Below, piece by piece: positions 7,358 through 14,404 of a stretch of 41,051 nt of DNA (positions within the stretch are counted from its first letter, which is position 1; every line of letters begins with the position of its first letter). The notes below the pieces were generated by a model. The model saw only the letters and a program-made list of their open reading frames with translations. It was not told the origin of the DNA and made no database searches. A program made the position numbers and the translations under genes. The stretch is from Alcanivorax hongdengensis A-11-3. GTDB taxonomy: Bacteria > Pseudomonadota > Gammaproteobacteria > Pseudomonadales > Alcanivoracaceae. The stretch is from positions 1 through 41,051 of the forward strand of contig NZ_AMRJ01000028.1 of the NCBI RefSeq assembly GCF_000300995.1. Reading direction: 5' to 3'.

Positions 7358-7969
7358 TCAAGCGATGATGCGATGCCAGTCCTGGGACAGCGGAGCAAAC
7401 TCATAACCCAGCGTGCCGAGACGGTCGCGTTGCTGACGCAACAGCCGACGATCGACGGTGGCATCCAGTTTCACGACATCACCGAGCGGCCACAGCGCGC
7501 CGAACAAGGTGGCATCATCGTCCTGGACTGTCGGCTTGGCCGATGTGTCAGGAGCGGTGGTGCCGAACGGCGTGGTGTCGACCAGGGGATGGCTCGACGC
7601 CTTGTCGTCCTTCGCGTCGGTGGTCGCCGTCGCGGTGGGGACAGGAGGCTGAGCTTCCTCGTCGATGGGATCGACTTCCTGCGGGCTCAGCCGGTTGGCT
7701 TCGTCCGTGCTCAGGGGGTCGATGTTCGACAGGGTCATCCCGCCCAGATGGGCGCGAATCTCGATGACCATGCGACCGCTGGTGTTGTACGTGGACGGGC
7801 GAATTTCGGTGATGACGAAATCGCCCTCGTACTTGCCTTCGCGGTATTGATCCAGCTCGGCGTTCTTGATGACGAACTCACCGATGGAAGTGGCGAGGCG
7901 GCCAACATTGAAGTCGCCGTTCCTGCCGTGGATGGTTCGGATGGCCAATTGGCCGGAGAGAGTAATCAT
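7358..7969 (-). CDS. DUF3275 family ICE protein
   Basis: This 203-residue protein opens MITLSGQLAIRTIHGRNGDF, followed by LATSIGEFVIKNAELDQY and YEGDFVITEIRPSTYNTSGR, a beta-rich N-terminal domain that I recognise as DUF3275 of ICEclc/PFGI-1-type elements. The middle is acidic and proline-rich, probably disordered, and the C-terminus (LRQQRDRLGTLGYEF) is helical. It stands next to a DUF3577 gene, the usual arrangement in these elements, where both may help element replication. AGGAGC precedes ATG 7969. Confidence 0.8.
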   Translation of the reverse strand: MITLSGQLAIRTIHGRNGDFNVGRLATSIGEFVIKNAELDQYREGKYEGDFVITEIRPSTYNTSGRMVIEIRAHLGGMTLSNIDPLSTDEANRLSPQEVDPIDEEAQPPVPTATATTDAKDDKASSHPLVDTTPFGTTAPDTSAKPTVQDDDATLFGALWPLGDVVKLDATVDRRLLRQQRDRLGTLGYEFAPLSQDWHRIIA

Positions 7970-8008
7970 GGTCAGCTCCTGGTGCTGAATGGTGAGAGAA
8001 GGAAGCAA

Positions 8009-8024
8009 GGCCCCGTCGGGGGCC
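8009..8024 (-). promoter_or_regulatory. Perfect GGCCCC/GGGGCC hairpin between DUF3577 and DUF3275 genes
   Basis: A 6-bp G-C stem (8009-8014 with 8019-8024) with a 4-nt loop starts 8 nt beyond the DUF3577 stop. There is no U-run on the minus strand, so it is more likely an RNA-stabilising or leader hairpin than a terminator. Confidence 0.45.
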
Positions 8025-8031
8025 ATGCAGT

Positions 8032-8544
8032 TCAGAAGGATTCCGCCGAGGCGGTCACGCCTTGGTCTGAATCGACGGTCACGTCGTTGGATGCAGGGGC
8101 ATCCTCCGCAACGGCTGATACAGACTCAGGCGACGTGTCATCAGTGGCCTTGGGTTCAGCCTTGTAGACGAGCTGACCGTCGACCTTGATCCAACTGACG
8201 AACAGCAGTCTCGCCTTCAGGCTGACGCCCTGTTCACCGGCACGCTTCCCCTTGCTGTAGGTGAAGGTGTCGGCCCACAGGTCACCCAGGCGAAAACCGA
8301 TCAGCACCTTGCGTTCGGCCTCGACGGCCTGTTGGCAACGGCGGATCAGATGTTGGGCCTCGCTACCGGACACGCGCACGTCGAAACGGCGGTAATCCGG
8401 CGAATCGCTCGGGCCATTCAGCGCTGCGATGTCGCAGGCGAGGAAGGCATCGCCCTTGCGGGGTTGCACCTCGCGAATGCGATTGAGATAACCCAGACCG
8501 GTGATGTGCAGGTCGAAGTAGGATTTTTCGGATGAAGGGTTCAT
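8032..8544 (-). CDS. STY4534/DUF3577 family ICE replication-associated protein
   Basis: This 170-residue protein begins MNPSSEKSYFDLHITGLGYL and has FLACDIAALNGPSD, YRRFDVRVSGSEAQHLI, VLIGFRLGDLWADTFTYSKG and KARLLFVSWIKVDG. This matches the DUF3577/STY4534 family named as an ICE replication protein. The strands look OB-fold-like, so single-strand DNA binding is possible but unproven. The acidic C-terminal tail is low complexity. ATG 8544 is preferred for its AGGAGA at 7 nt. The 357 bp upstream hold a hairpin leader, a structured repeat and the terminator of the preceding gene. Confidence 0.8.
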   Translation of the reverse strand: MNPSSEKSYFDLHITGLGYLNRIREVQPRKGDAFLACDIAALNGPSDSPDYRRFDVRVSGSEAQHLIRRCQQAVEAERKVLIGFRLGDLWADTFTYSKGKRAGEQGVSLKARLLFVSWIKVDGQLVYKAEPKATDDTSPESVSAVAEDAPASNDVTVDSDQGVTASAESF

Positions 8545-8736
8545 GGTGAATCTCCTGTCGTGATGAATGAACGAGCGGAGACACACCCACCCTGGCGGGA
8601 AGGCATAACCCCCGCGTGGGTTGATGGATCGGATGATCCTGGTAGTGCTTGTGCATCCACCATCCCGAGGGATGGTCGTTCGCGCTGGGGATGCTGGGGC
8701 GAACGGGTTGGGTCACGCGGCCGGAACCGCGCCGTA

Positions 8737-8792
8737 GCCTTGAAGACCGTGGCTACCTGGGCATGTCGCTGATACATCAGCGGAACATGTGG
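8737..8792 (-). repeat. Structured leader repeat, copy 1
   Basis: This 56-nt stretch matches 9726-9783 with most bases identical: both carry GCCTTGAAGACCG, then GCT-n-CCTGGGCATG, GCTGA, TCAGCG and a final CATG. Here CGCTGA (8767-8772) and TCAGCG (8777-8782) make a perfect 6-bp hairpin. It is 190-250 nt upstream of the DUF3577 start, and downstream of it a shorter CCAGGAN-CCGATCCA similarity also recurs. The rest of 8545-8901 holds a weak hairpin leader near 8596-8614 and no gene I can support. Confidence 0.6.
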
Positions 8793-8862
8793 GCAGGGTG
8801 GCATTGCAATGTGTTGGATTGCCACCCGGAATCGGAATCCATGTCTTACCCAATTTCTTGGC

Positions 8863-8888
8863 AAAAAATGAGCCCCTTCTCGGGGCTC
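8863..8888 (-). terminator. Rho-independent terminator after the 130-residue ICE gene
   Basis: On the minus strand GAGCCCC and GGGGCTC form a 7-bp stem with a 5-nt loop (8870-8888) followed by A and TTTTTT (8863-8868). It begins 14 nt past the stop at 8902. Confidence 0.85.
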
Positions 8889-8901
8889 GGTCGAATGGCT
8901 G

Positions 8902-9294
8902 TCACCAGCCTGTGTAGTTCAAGACCAGGTCTGCGATGACTTGACGGTGCTCCAGATCCAGTCCTCCCAGATCGGACAGACCGTGGACGCCCACTCGCTT
9001 GAGCAGCACACCGCCAATGTTGGCGTTGTAAAAGCTGACCATGGCGGCCAGGAAGACCCGTTCACCGGAACTCATCACGCCGATGGCCTGGTCGATGACT
9101 TCCAGGTTGGGGCACAACTCCCACTTGTCCTCTGCTTGATCGACATGGGCTTTGGTGCCCAAGCCAAACAGCGTCGGACTGAGCAGTTGGACGCCACGCT
9201 TCCACGCCCGGAAGAAAGCCTCGGGGGCTTGCGAGAAGTGGTGATCACTGATGGCAATCTGTTCCAGCATTGCCTGATTGTTCATCGTATGCAT
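8902..9294 (-). CDS. Small conserved ICE protein
   Basis: This 130-residue protein, helical by appearance, has the blocks FSQAPEAFFRAWKRGVQLLS, WELCPNLEVIDQAIGVMSSG, ERVFLAAMVSFYNANIGG and LADLDLEHRQ-like spacing before the C-terminal VLNYTGW. No family name is secure and no function can be given. ATG 9294 has AGGAGC 7 nt upstream; a much longer upstream reading frame lacks any ribosome site and has unusual composition. It starts 25 nt after the stop of the 80-residue gene (9320), so the two form an operon ending at the terminator 8863-8888. Confidence 0.7.
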   Translation of the reverse strand: MHTMNNQAMLEQIAISDHHFSQAPEAFFRAWKRGVQLLSPTLFGLGTKAHVDQAEDKWELCPNLEVIDQAIGVMSSGERVFLAAMVSFYNANIGGVLLKRVGVHGLSDLGGLDLEHRQVIADLVLNYTGW

Positions 9295-9319
9295 ATTCGT
9301 TGCTCCTGATGATCGAGAA

Positions 9320-9562
9320 TCATGGCTGGGGCCGCTGTGTCCATGCGCCGGTTTGCAGGGCATGGCTGGCAGCCTCGTGAGAAGGGAAATATTCGACGGA
9401 CTCGCGGGAAACGGGGCCGCCTTCGGTGCCGTTGTCAAAGGTGCCGAGGTAGTAACCGGCGGCACTGTGCAGTACCTGAAGCGGCAGGCGCTTACCGGTG
9501 TAAATCAGTGCCAGGGCACCGGCCTCTGTGACTGGCTTGTCGATGGGGTTTTGAATGGACAT
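9320..9562 (-). CDS. Small hypothetical ICE protein
   Basis: This encodes 80 residues starting MSIQNPIDKPVTEAGALALI, with a central YYLGTFDNGTEGGPVSRESV and a C-terminal FPSHEAASHALQTGAW. The pattern suggests a small soluble alpha/beta fold; I recognise no family. AGGGAG precedes ATG 9562. It is the first gene of a two-gene unit with 8902-9294 and has a long leader with a hairpin near 9614-9632 and the repeat at 9726-9783. Confidence 0.7.
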   Translation of the reverse strand: MSIQNPIDKPVTEAGALALIYTGKRLPLQVLHSAAGYYLGTFDNGTEGGPVSRESVEYFPSHEAASHALQTGAWTQRPQP

Positions 9563-9725
9563 GGAACTCTCCCTACGTTGATGAAAGGCTTGGTGGGAAG
9601 CGCCACATCCCAACGGGGCATGGGGATTCCCGTGGGTCGATGAAGCATCGCCGCCCGGTTGGGGCGATCGTCCGCGAGACGATGCGGAGCGGACTGGATC
9701 GGTCGTCCTGGCATACCAGGATGCA

Positions 9726-9783
9726 GCCTTGAAGACCGGAGCTGCCTGGGCATGGTGCTGACCACAATCAGCGACGCATGGGG
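9726..9783 (-). repeat. Structured leader repeat, copy 2
   Basis: This is the partner of 8737-8792, 58 nt, with the extra two bases in the hairpin loop: GCTGA (9757-9761) pairs with TCAGC (9768-9772). The stem is kept while loop bases differ, which suggests the RNA or DNA fold is what matters. It lies about 165-220 nt before ATG 9562. Both copies probably mark the 5' region of a transcript. Confidence 0.6.
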
Positions 9784-9876
9784 TAAGGTTCCGGTGTTTC
9801 AGAGGTGTCGGCGACGGGAAAACCGCACTGGAAGGCACCCTGTTTTTCAGGGTAAGTGGCAGGCAGTGAAGCAAGG

Positions 9877-9906
9877 GAAAAACAGCCGAAGGTCCTTGCC
9901 TTCGGC
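9877..9906 (-). terminator. Rho-independent terminator downstream of topB region
   Basis: On the minus strand GCCGAAGG and CCTTCGGC form an 8-bp stem with a 6-nt loop (9885-9906), then TG and TTTTT. The nearest upstream gene is topB, whose stop is 400 nt away, so the transcript would include the inverted repeat at 10087-10151. Confidence 0.75.
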
Positions 9907-10086
9907 GCGGAAGAAACTACCACCCGTGGGCTGCACAGGGCTGGGTCGTGGGTGGAACCTGGCTCTGTTTCAGCATGCACACCCGGCCCGTATCGTGGCT
10001 GGGGCCGGCATCCTCTGGCACACATCCGCGCACAAAGGGAGCCCGTTGTTTCGCCGGCGGGCACCGGCACCGAATACGGCTGACCC

Positions 10087-10151
10087 CGTAGGGTTTCCTG
10101 ACGGCTCGCATGAGCGGCATGGCCTGCCTCAAACCGTCAGGAAACCCTACG
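10087..10151. repeat. Perfect 18-bp inverted repeat in a gene-free gap
   Basis: CGTAGGGTTTCCTGACGG (10087-10104) is repeated in perfect inversion at 10134-10151, with 29 nt between. No T-run follows on either strand. The gap 9563-10306 otherwise holds the leader of the 80-residue gene and the terminator at 9885, and I see no credible gene between 9907 and 10306. Candidates are a replication or transfer origin, a structured RNA, or a regulator site; the sequence alone does not decide. Confidence 0.7.
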
Positions 10152-10306
10152 CGAGCAGCGAATACTGATAATGGGGTGAATCCGTAGATACCGGAATTGA
10201 TGAACAAAGACCTTCTCGCCGACGGCCAGAATGGCCGGACGCGCACACCGTGACAGAAGGTAGAGTGTGCTGGGGCACCACGTGGGGTGCGGGTGTTCGT
10301 GCGATT

Positions 10307-12298
10307 TCAGCTTTTGGCCCTGCGGCCGCGTGCACGCGGTTTTGCCTGCTTGAGCGGTTGGGTGCCCTTGCACTCCGGATACCGAGAGCAGGCCCAGAAC
10401 GCCCCGTGCTTGCCACGTCGTTGTCGCGTGACGGCACCGCATAGCGGACAGGCAGGTCCTTCCGGTTGGCTGATCGCCAGGGATGCGCCCCGGTACTGCT
10501 GCACCAGTTGTGCTACCCAGGCGGATTGCTTGTCGATAAAGCCATCCAGTGTCATCTGACCCGATGCAATTCGATCCAGGGCTTGTTCCCAGATCGCGGT
10601 GGTGCCCGGATCGGCAATCGCGCAGGGTACGGCATCAATCAGCTTGAGGGCAGCTTCGGTCGCACGTATCGCCTTGCCTTTGCGGGCGATGAAGCCTCGG
10701 GCCAGCAGGCCGTTGATGATACCGGCGCGGGTAGCTTCGGTGCCGATGCCGGTGGTCTCCTTCAGTGTCTGCCGGAGCCGAGGGTCGGTCACCAGTTTGG
10801 CCACACCCTTCATGGCCTTGATCAGTTCGCCCTGGGTGTAGGGCCGAGGCGGCTTGGTCTTGAGTGTCTTCAACTCGACTTGTTCCAGTGCACACACAGT
10901 GCCGGTTTCAAGTGACGGCAGTTGCTGACTCTGAATGTCCTGCTGTTCCTCGTCCTGCTCGTGGCGGGGCATCGCCCGGTGCCAGCCGGGTTCGATCACC
11001 TGCTTGCCCACGGCTTGCAGTGACTGACCAGCTACCTTGAGTTGGGCCTCGGTGCGGTCGAATTCATGGTGGGGGAGGAACTGTGCCAGGTAGTGCGCCC
11101 GGATCAGCGCGTACACCGCCCGTTCCTTCTGCGACATGGCCGATAGCTTTGTGGGCTCCAGCGTGGGAATGATGGCGTGGTGCGCCGTCACCTTGTTGTC
11201 GTTCCAGGCACGCGAACGCTGTGACCTGTCGAGCCGCTCGATCAATGGGCGCAGACTGGGATCGGTGGCCAGCAACGCGTCGAGCACGGTTGGCACTTCG
11301 GGCAGCATGCTCTCAGGCAGGTAACCCGAATCACTGCGTGGATAGGTCGTCGCCTTGTGGGTCTCGTAGAGCGACTGGGCGATGTTCAGCGTTTCCTGCA
11401 CGTCCAACCCAAGTTGCCGCGAACAGACCTCCTGCAAGGTGCCCAGGTCGAATGGCAGTGGTGGTGCTTCACGCATGCGTTCCGTTTTCACGTGGATCAC
11501 AGTGGCGTCACGGGTCTGGCGCAGTGCAGCTACAGCGTGTTGCGCCACAGCTTCCTGCAGGCAGCGACCGGCGTCGTCTGCGCTGTCGTCAGGGGCTACC
11601 CAGTTCGCCTTGAAGGATTGACCACTGTGGCCAAGCATCACCTCGATGGCCCAATAGGGAACAGCTACAAAACTGGCTATCGCCCGGTCACGATCCACCA
11701 CCAGCTTCAGCGTGGGTGTTTGCACCCGACCGACCGAGAGCACACCGCCATAACCGGACTGCTGGCCCAACAGGGTGAACAGTCGGCTCAGGTTCATGCC
11801 GATCAACCAGTCTGCCCGTGAGCGTGCCAGCGCCGAGTGGTACAGGGGCAAAGTCTCCGCTCCCGGTTTGAGGGCATCCAATGCCTTTCGGATAGATGCA
11901 TCATTCAGTGCCGACAGCCAGAGCCGGTGGATTGGCCCACGGTAGCCGCAAAGGTCGAGGATCTCGCGGGCGATCATCTCGCCTTCACGATCGGCGTCGG
12001 TGGCGATCACCAGTTCGCTTGCCTCGCTGATGAGTCGCTTGACGATCTGGAACTGCGCCTGGGTCGAGGCCTTGACCTCGTTGCGCCAGCGCTCGGGAAT
12101 AATGGGCAACTGTTCTATCGACCAGCGCTTGTATTGCTCACCATAGGCTTCCGGCGGTGCGGTTTCGAGCAGGTGGCCGATGCACCAGGTCACCGTGATG
12201 CCTGATCCAGTAAAGCATCCGTTACCGCGTTGCTGGGCACCCAGCACACGGGCGATGTCCTTGCCCTGCGAAGGCTTCTCGCACAGATAGACCCGCAC
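10307..12298 (-). CDS. topB: DNA topoisomerase III, ICE-encoded
   Basis: This 663-residue type IA topoisomerase relaxes and decatenates DNA through a single-strand break. The TOPRIM domain starts MRVYLCEKPSQGKDIARVLG with acidic motif ATDADREGEMIAREI (99-112). The catalytic tyrosine is Y319 in TTYPRSDSGYLP, and the C-terminus has a zinc ribbon (CPLCGAVTRQ, then CSRYPECKGT). The length is normal for TopB. The GTG start at 12298 is supported by GAGGAGG. topB near ssb is standard in PFGI-1/ICEclc-type elements, where it is thought to assist element replication. A palindrome at 12463-12477 lies 165 bp upstream and may control it. The 236-bp gap before it holds no other gene. Confidence 0.95.
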   Translation of the reverse strand: MRVYLCEKPSQGKDIARVLGAQQRGNGCFTGSGITVTWCIGHLLETAPPEAYGEQYKRWSIEQLPIIPERWRNEVKASTQAQFQIVKRLISEASELVIATDADREGEMIAREILDLCGYRGPIHRLWLSALNDASIRKALDALKPGAETLPLYHSALARSRADWLIGMNLSRLFTLLGQQSGYGGVLSVGRVQTPTLKLVVDRDRAIASFVAVPYWAIEVMLGHSGQSFKANWVAPDDSADDAGRCLQEAVAQHAVAALRQTRDATVIHVKTERMREAPPLPFDLGTLQEVCSRQLGLDVQETLNIAQSLYETHKATTYPRSDSGYLPESMLPEVPTVLDALLATDPSLRPLIERLDRSQRSRAWNDNKVTAHHAIIPTLEPTKLSAMSQKERAVYALIRAHYLAQFLPHHEFDRTEAQLKVAGQSLQAVGKQVIEPGWHRAMPRHEQDEEQQDIQSQQLPSLETGTVCALEQVELKTLKTKPPRPYTQGELIKAMKGVAKLVTDPRLRQTLKETTGIGTEATRAGIINGLLARGFIARKGKAIRATEAALKLIDAVPCAIADPGTTAIWEQALDRIASGQMTLDGFIDKQSAWVAQLVQQYRGASLAISQPEGPACPLCGAVTRQRRGKHGAFWACSRYPECKGTQPLKQAKPRARGRRAKS

Positions 12299-12462
12299 GC
12301 TATTCCTCCTCGGCTGTCATGGGCTGGCCCAGTGATCGAATAGGTGACAGCGTGACGGCTGGTGAATGGCTTGGCTGCACATAACCCGTTATGGCTGAAT
12401 TCCGGATTTATGATCCGACATGCGGGGTGGGATGAGTGGACCTCGATGGACTTCGGTGGCGC

Positions 12463-12477
12463 TATACCAGTGGTATA
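12463..12477. promoter_or_regulatory. Palindromic operator candidate upstream of topB
   Basis: TATACCA-G-TGGTATA is a 15-bp palindrome with a single central base. The same arms with central C stand at 14382-14400, before the PFL_4669-DUF3158-ssb operon. Two copies in the two gaps that precede replication genes point to a shared regulator; the ICE's BisDC-like pair is one candidate (inference). Confidence 0.6.
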
Positions 12478-12534
12478 ACCATCGCTGGCGCAAAATGAGC
12501 GGCTGAGGGTTGGTGCAGCCGCTCACGGCCCTGC

Positions 12535-12930
12535 TTACTCATCAGCCGGTGATTCAGCGGATGGCTCCCTGGGTACCAGAGTCACTTGCTCGATGCGATA
12601 GGGCAGGATGCCAACGCGACGTGCTTCGATCTTGAAGGTCACGCGTTCGTTCTCCTCGGCGTCTTCCCATTCGTCACGCACTGTCCGGCCTTCCACCAGC
12701 ACGCGCATGCCCTTCTGGTACAACGTCTGCCAGTGTTCGGCATCACGGTGCCACAGCTCCACTGGCGCCCAGAAGCCACCGCGATCCTCGAATCCCTCCT
12801 TGGCCGGAATGGGGTTGTCGAAATAGACGTTCAGTCGCAGCAGCCGACGGGGTTCATCATTGCCGTTGTTGAAAGCCCGGTATTCTGGCGCAGAGCCGAT
12901 ATTGCCCTCGCCGTAGAAGTGCGTACTCAT
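12535..12930 (-). CDS. ssb: Single-stranded DNA-binding protein, ICE-encoded
   Basis: This 131-residue OB-fold protein starts MSTHFYGEGNIGSAPEYRAF and has LLRLNVYFDNP, WAPVELWHRDAEHW and LYQKGMRVLVEGRTVRDEWE, the normal SSB core strands. The C-terminus ends ESPADE: acidic, but without the DIPF-type tip of cellular SSB, so contacts with host replication proteins may differ. It is the third gene of a tightly overlapping operon (ATGA overlap with the DUF3158 gene). In ICEclc the corresponding ssb is expressed in the transfer-competent cells only. Confidence 0.9.
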   Translation of the reverse strand: MSTHFYGEGNIGSAPEYRAFNNGNDEPRRLLRLNVYFDNPIPAKEGFEDRGGFWAPVELWHRDAEHWQTLYQKGMRVLVEGRTVRDEWEDAEENERVTFKIEARRVGILPYRIEQVTLVPREPSAESPADE

Positions 12931-13463
12931 GAGTGTGACTCCGTAGTGGTGGCGTGTCCCTGGGTCCGCCGCTGATAGGCCGCTTCGGCCTGTCTCATCT
13001 TCCCGGCACAGTCCAGGGCCTGGCGGGCAATACTGTGGGTGAGGCTGATCTGCATGTTCAGCGCGATGCGCTGCAGCTCAATGGCGTAGAGATCGTCGAT
13101 CAGTGCGTCGTGGGTCGATGGCGAGGCGATGAGTTGCTCCCACAAGGAGACACCCATGGAGGATCGGTCGAGGTTGCGCCAGCGCAAAAAGGTCGTCCCT
13201 GCGCCAGTGGTTTGCGGGGCCAGTTGCACATCGAGCCGATTGAACGGTGAGCGACGTGCCTGGGGCAGGACGTGTTGCAACGCCAGGGCGATCATCTCGT
13301 CGCGCAGCCCGATACATTGGTTGGCCCAGTCCTCCAGACTCCCCTTACCTTTAAAGGGTTTTAAAAGGCCTTTTAGGTAGGCCGCGTGTGCCAGGCGCTG
13401 GAAGTCTGGCTGTTCCAGCGGTGCAAAGTGTCGCGGTGGCTGAGCGAGGTGGCCTGCGGTCAT
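12927..13463 (-). CDS. DUF3158 family ICE protein
   Basis: This 178-residue protein has the blocks FQRLAHAAYLKGLLKPFKGK, LRDEMIALALQHVL, FLRWRNLDRSSMGVSLWEQL and ALNMQISLTHSIARQALDCA, which I recognise as DUF3158 of the ICEclc/PFGI-1 core. The function is unknown; it always travels with ssb and the PFL_4669 gene. ATGA overlaps join it to both neighbours (13460-13463 and 12927-12930), so the three proteins are made together. Confidence 0.85.
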   Translation of the reverse strand: MTAGHLAQPPRHFAPLEQPDFQRLAHAAYLKGLLKPFKGKGSLEDWANQCIGLRDEMIALALQHVLPQARRSPFNRLDVQLAPQTTGAGTTFLRWRNLDRSSMGVSLWEQLIASPSTHDALIDDLYAIELQRIALNMQISLTHSIARQALDCAGKMRQAEAAYQRRTQGHATTTESHS

Positions 13464-14245
13464 GCTTGGGCCTCCTCGTCGGGAGAGTCACTGTCCTCGA
13501 CCTCGCTGTCATCCTCGGTCGCCTCGGCTGGCGCAGTGTCAGTGGTGTCTTCCTGACTGGAACTTTTTTGTGACGATCGGCGATTGATGGGTGGTGCAAA
13601 TCGGGAGCGGCGGGTGCCTTCGAGGACGTCCTGGGGCAGTTCGCCGAACTTCTCCCGCGCCGCTCGCGCCGCCGCATTGTTGGCTGCATAGTCGTCCCGG
13701 CAGGTGCCGGAATAGCGGTACTGCTGGGCCAGCGAAAACAGGCTGCGCAGGGCATGGGCTCCATCGTTGAGCCAGCGTTCCAGGGTACTGCGGTCGATCA
13801 GGGCGGTGTGATGCGCCAGGATAAGACGGCGGGCCAAGGTGTCGTAATCGGCCAGCAGATAGACCGCCATGAAGCCGAGCTGGGCATTGACGAACAGGGG
13901 TAGCTTGATGGGCTGGACGTTGAGGTTATCGCCGAGACTCAGTGCTGCCGGTACATCCGCCAAGGCCTGGTCGACCTGTTCACGCAGGGCCTGAAGCTGG
14001 GACCGGGTTCCTTCGATCTTGTCCTCGATCCGCAGCATCCACCAGTCCGAGTAGGGGTCGTCCTGTTCGGCACCGCGCTTGAGCTTGTTCATGATCGACA
14101 GAAAGGCATTCAAACCGATGATGCCCGGCTTGCCTTCCGAGGCGGCGCGGCCATGCCAGATGCGGGAGGCATGGTGAGTGTGCAGCGTCAGCGCCATCGC
14201 GCTGCGCAGCGATCCGAGGTTCAGTTGCAGAGATTCGTTGGCCAT
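13460..14245 (-). CDS. ICE protein, PFL_4669 family (TIGR03761)
   Basis: This 261-residue protein matches the family pattern GSLRSAMALTLHTHHASRIW, then GIIGLNAFLSIMNKLKRGAE, DDPYSDWWMLRIEDKI and LFVNAQLGFMAVYLLADYDT. The last 50 residues are acidic and low complexity (EDDSEVEDSDSPDEEAQA). It is a core gene of PFGI-1/ICEclc elements; molecular role unknown. It heads the operon with DUF3158 and ssb. The palindrome at 14382-14400 lies 137 bp before its ATG, where the ICEclc inrR promoter, one of the bistable promoters, would sit; this correspondence is inferred from gene order. Confidence 0.85.
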   Translation of the reverse strand: MANESLQLNLGSLRSAMALTLHTHHASRIWHGRAASEGKPGIIGLNAFLSIMNKLKRGAEQDDPYSDWWMLRIEDKIEGTRSQLQALREQVDQALADVPAALSLGDNLNVQPIKLPLFVNAQLGFMAVYLLADYDTLARRLILAHHTALIDRSTLERWLNDGAHALRSLFSLAQQYRYSGTCRDDYAANNAAARAAREKFGELPQDVLEGTRRSRFAPPINRRSSQKSSSQEDTTDTAPAEATEDDSEVEDSDSPDEEAQA

Positions 14246-14381
14246 GTGAGCGACTCGCTGTGAAGAATCGAATCGCCAGCATCGACAAAGCGCGGAAGGC
14301 AGTCAGTAAAGAATTCGCACTGGTAGCCTTCCTGTTTATGGGCTTGTTTCAGGGTTGTAGACGTTGGTGGCTGTCGATAGC

Positions 14382-14400
14382 CCTATACCACTGGTATAGG
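14382..14400. promoter_or_regulatory. Perfect 9+1+9 palindrome before the ssb operon
   Basis: CCTATACCA-C-TGGTATAGG is perfectly palindromic around one base. It starts 4 nt after the stop of the replication initiator gene (14405) and lies upstream of the gene starting at 14245. Its core arms repeat those at 12463-12477. Confidence 0.65.
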
Positions 14401-14404
14401 TCCA

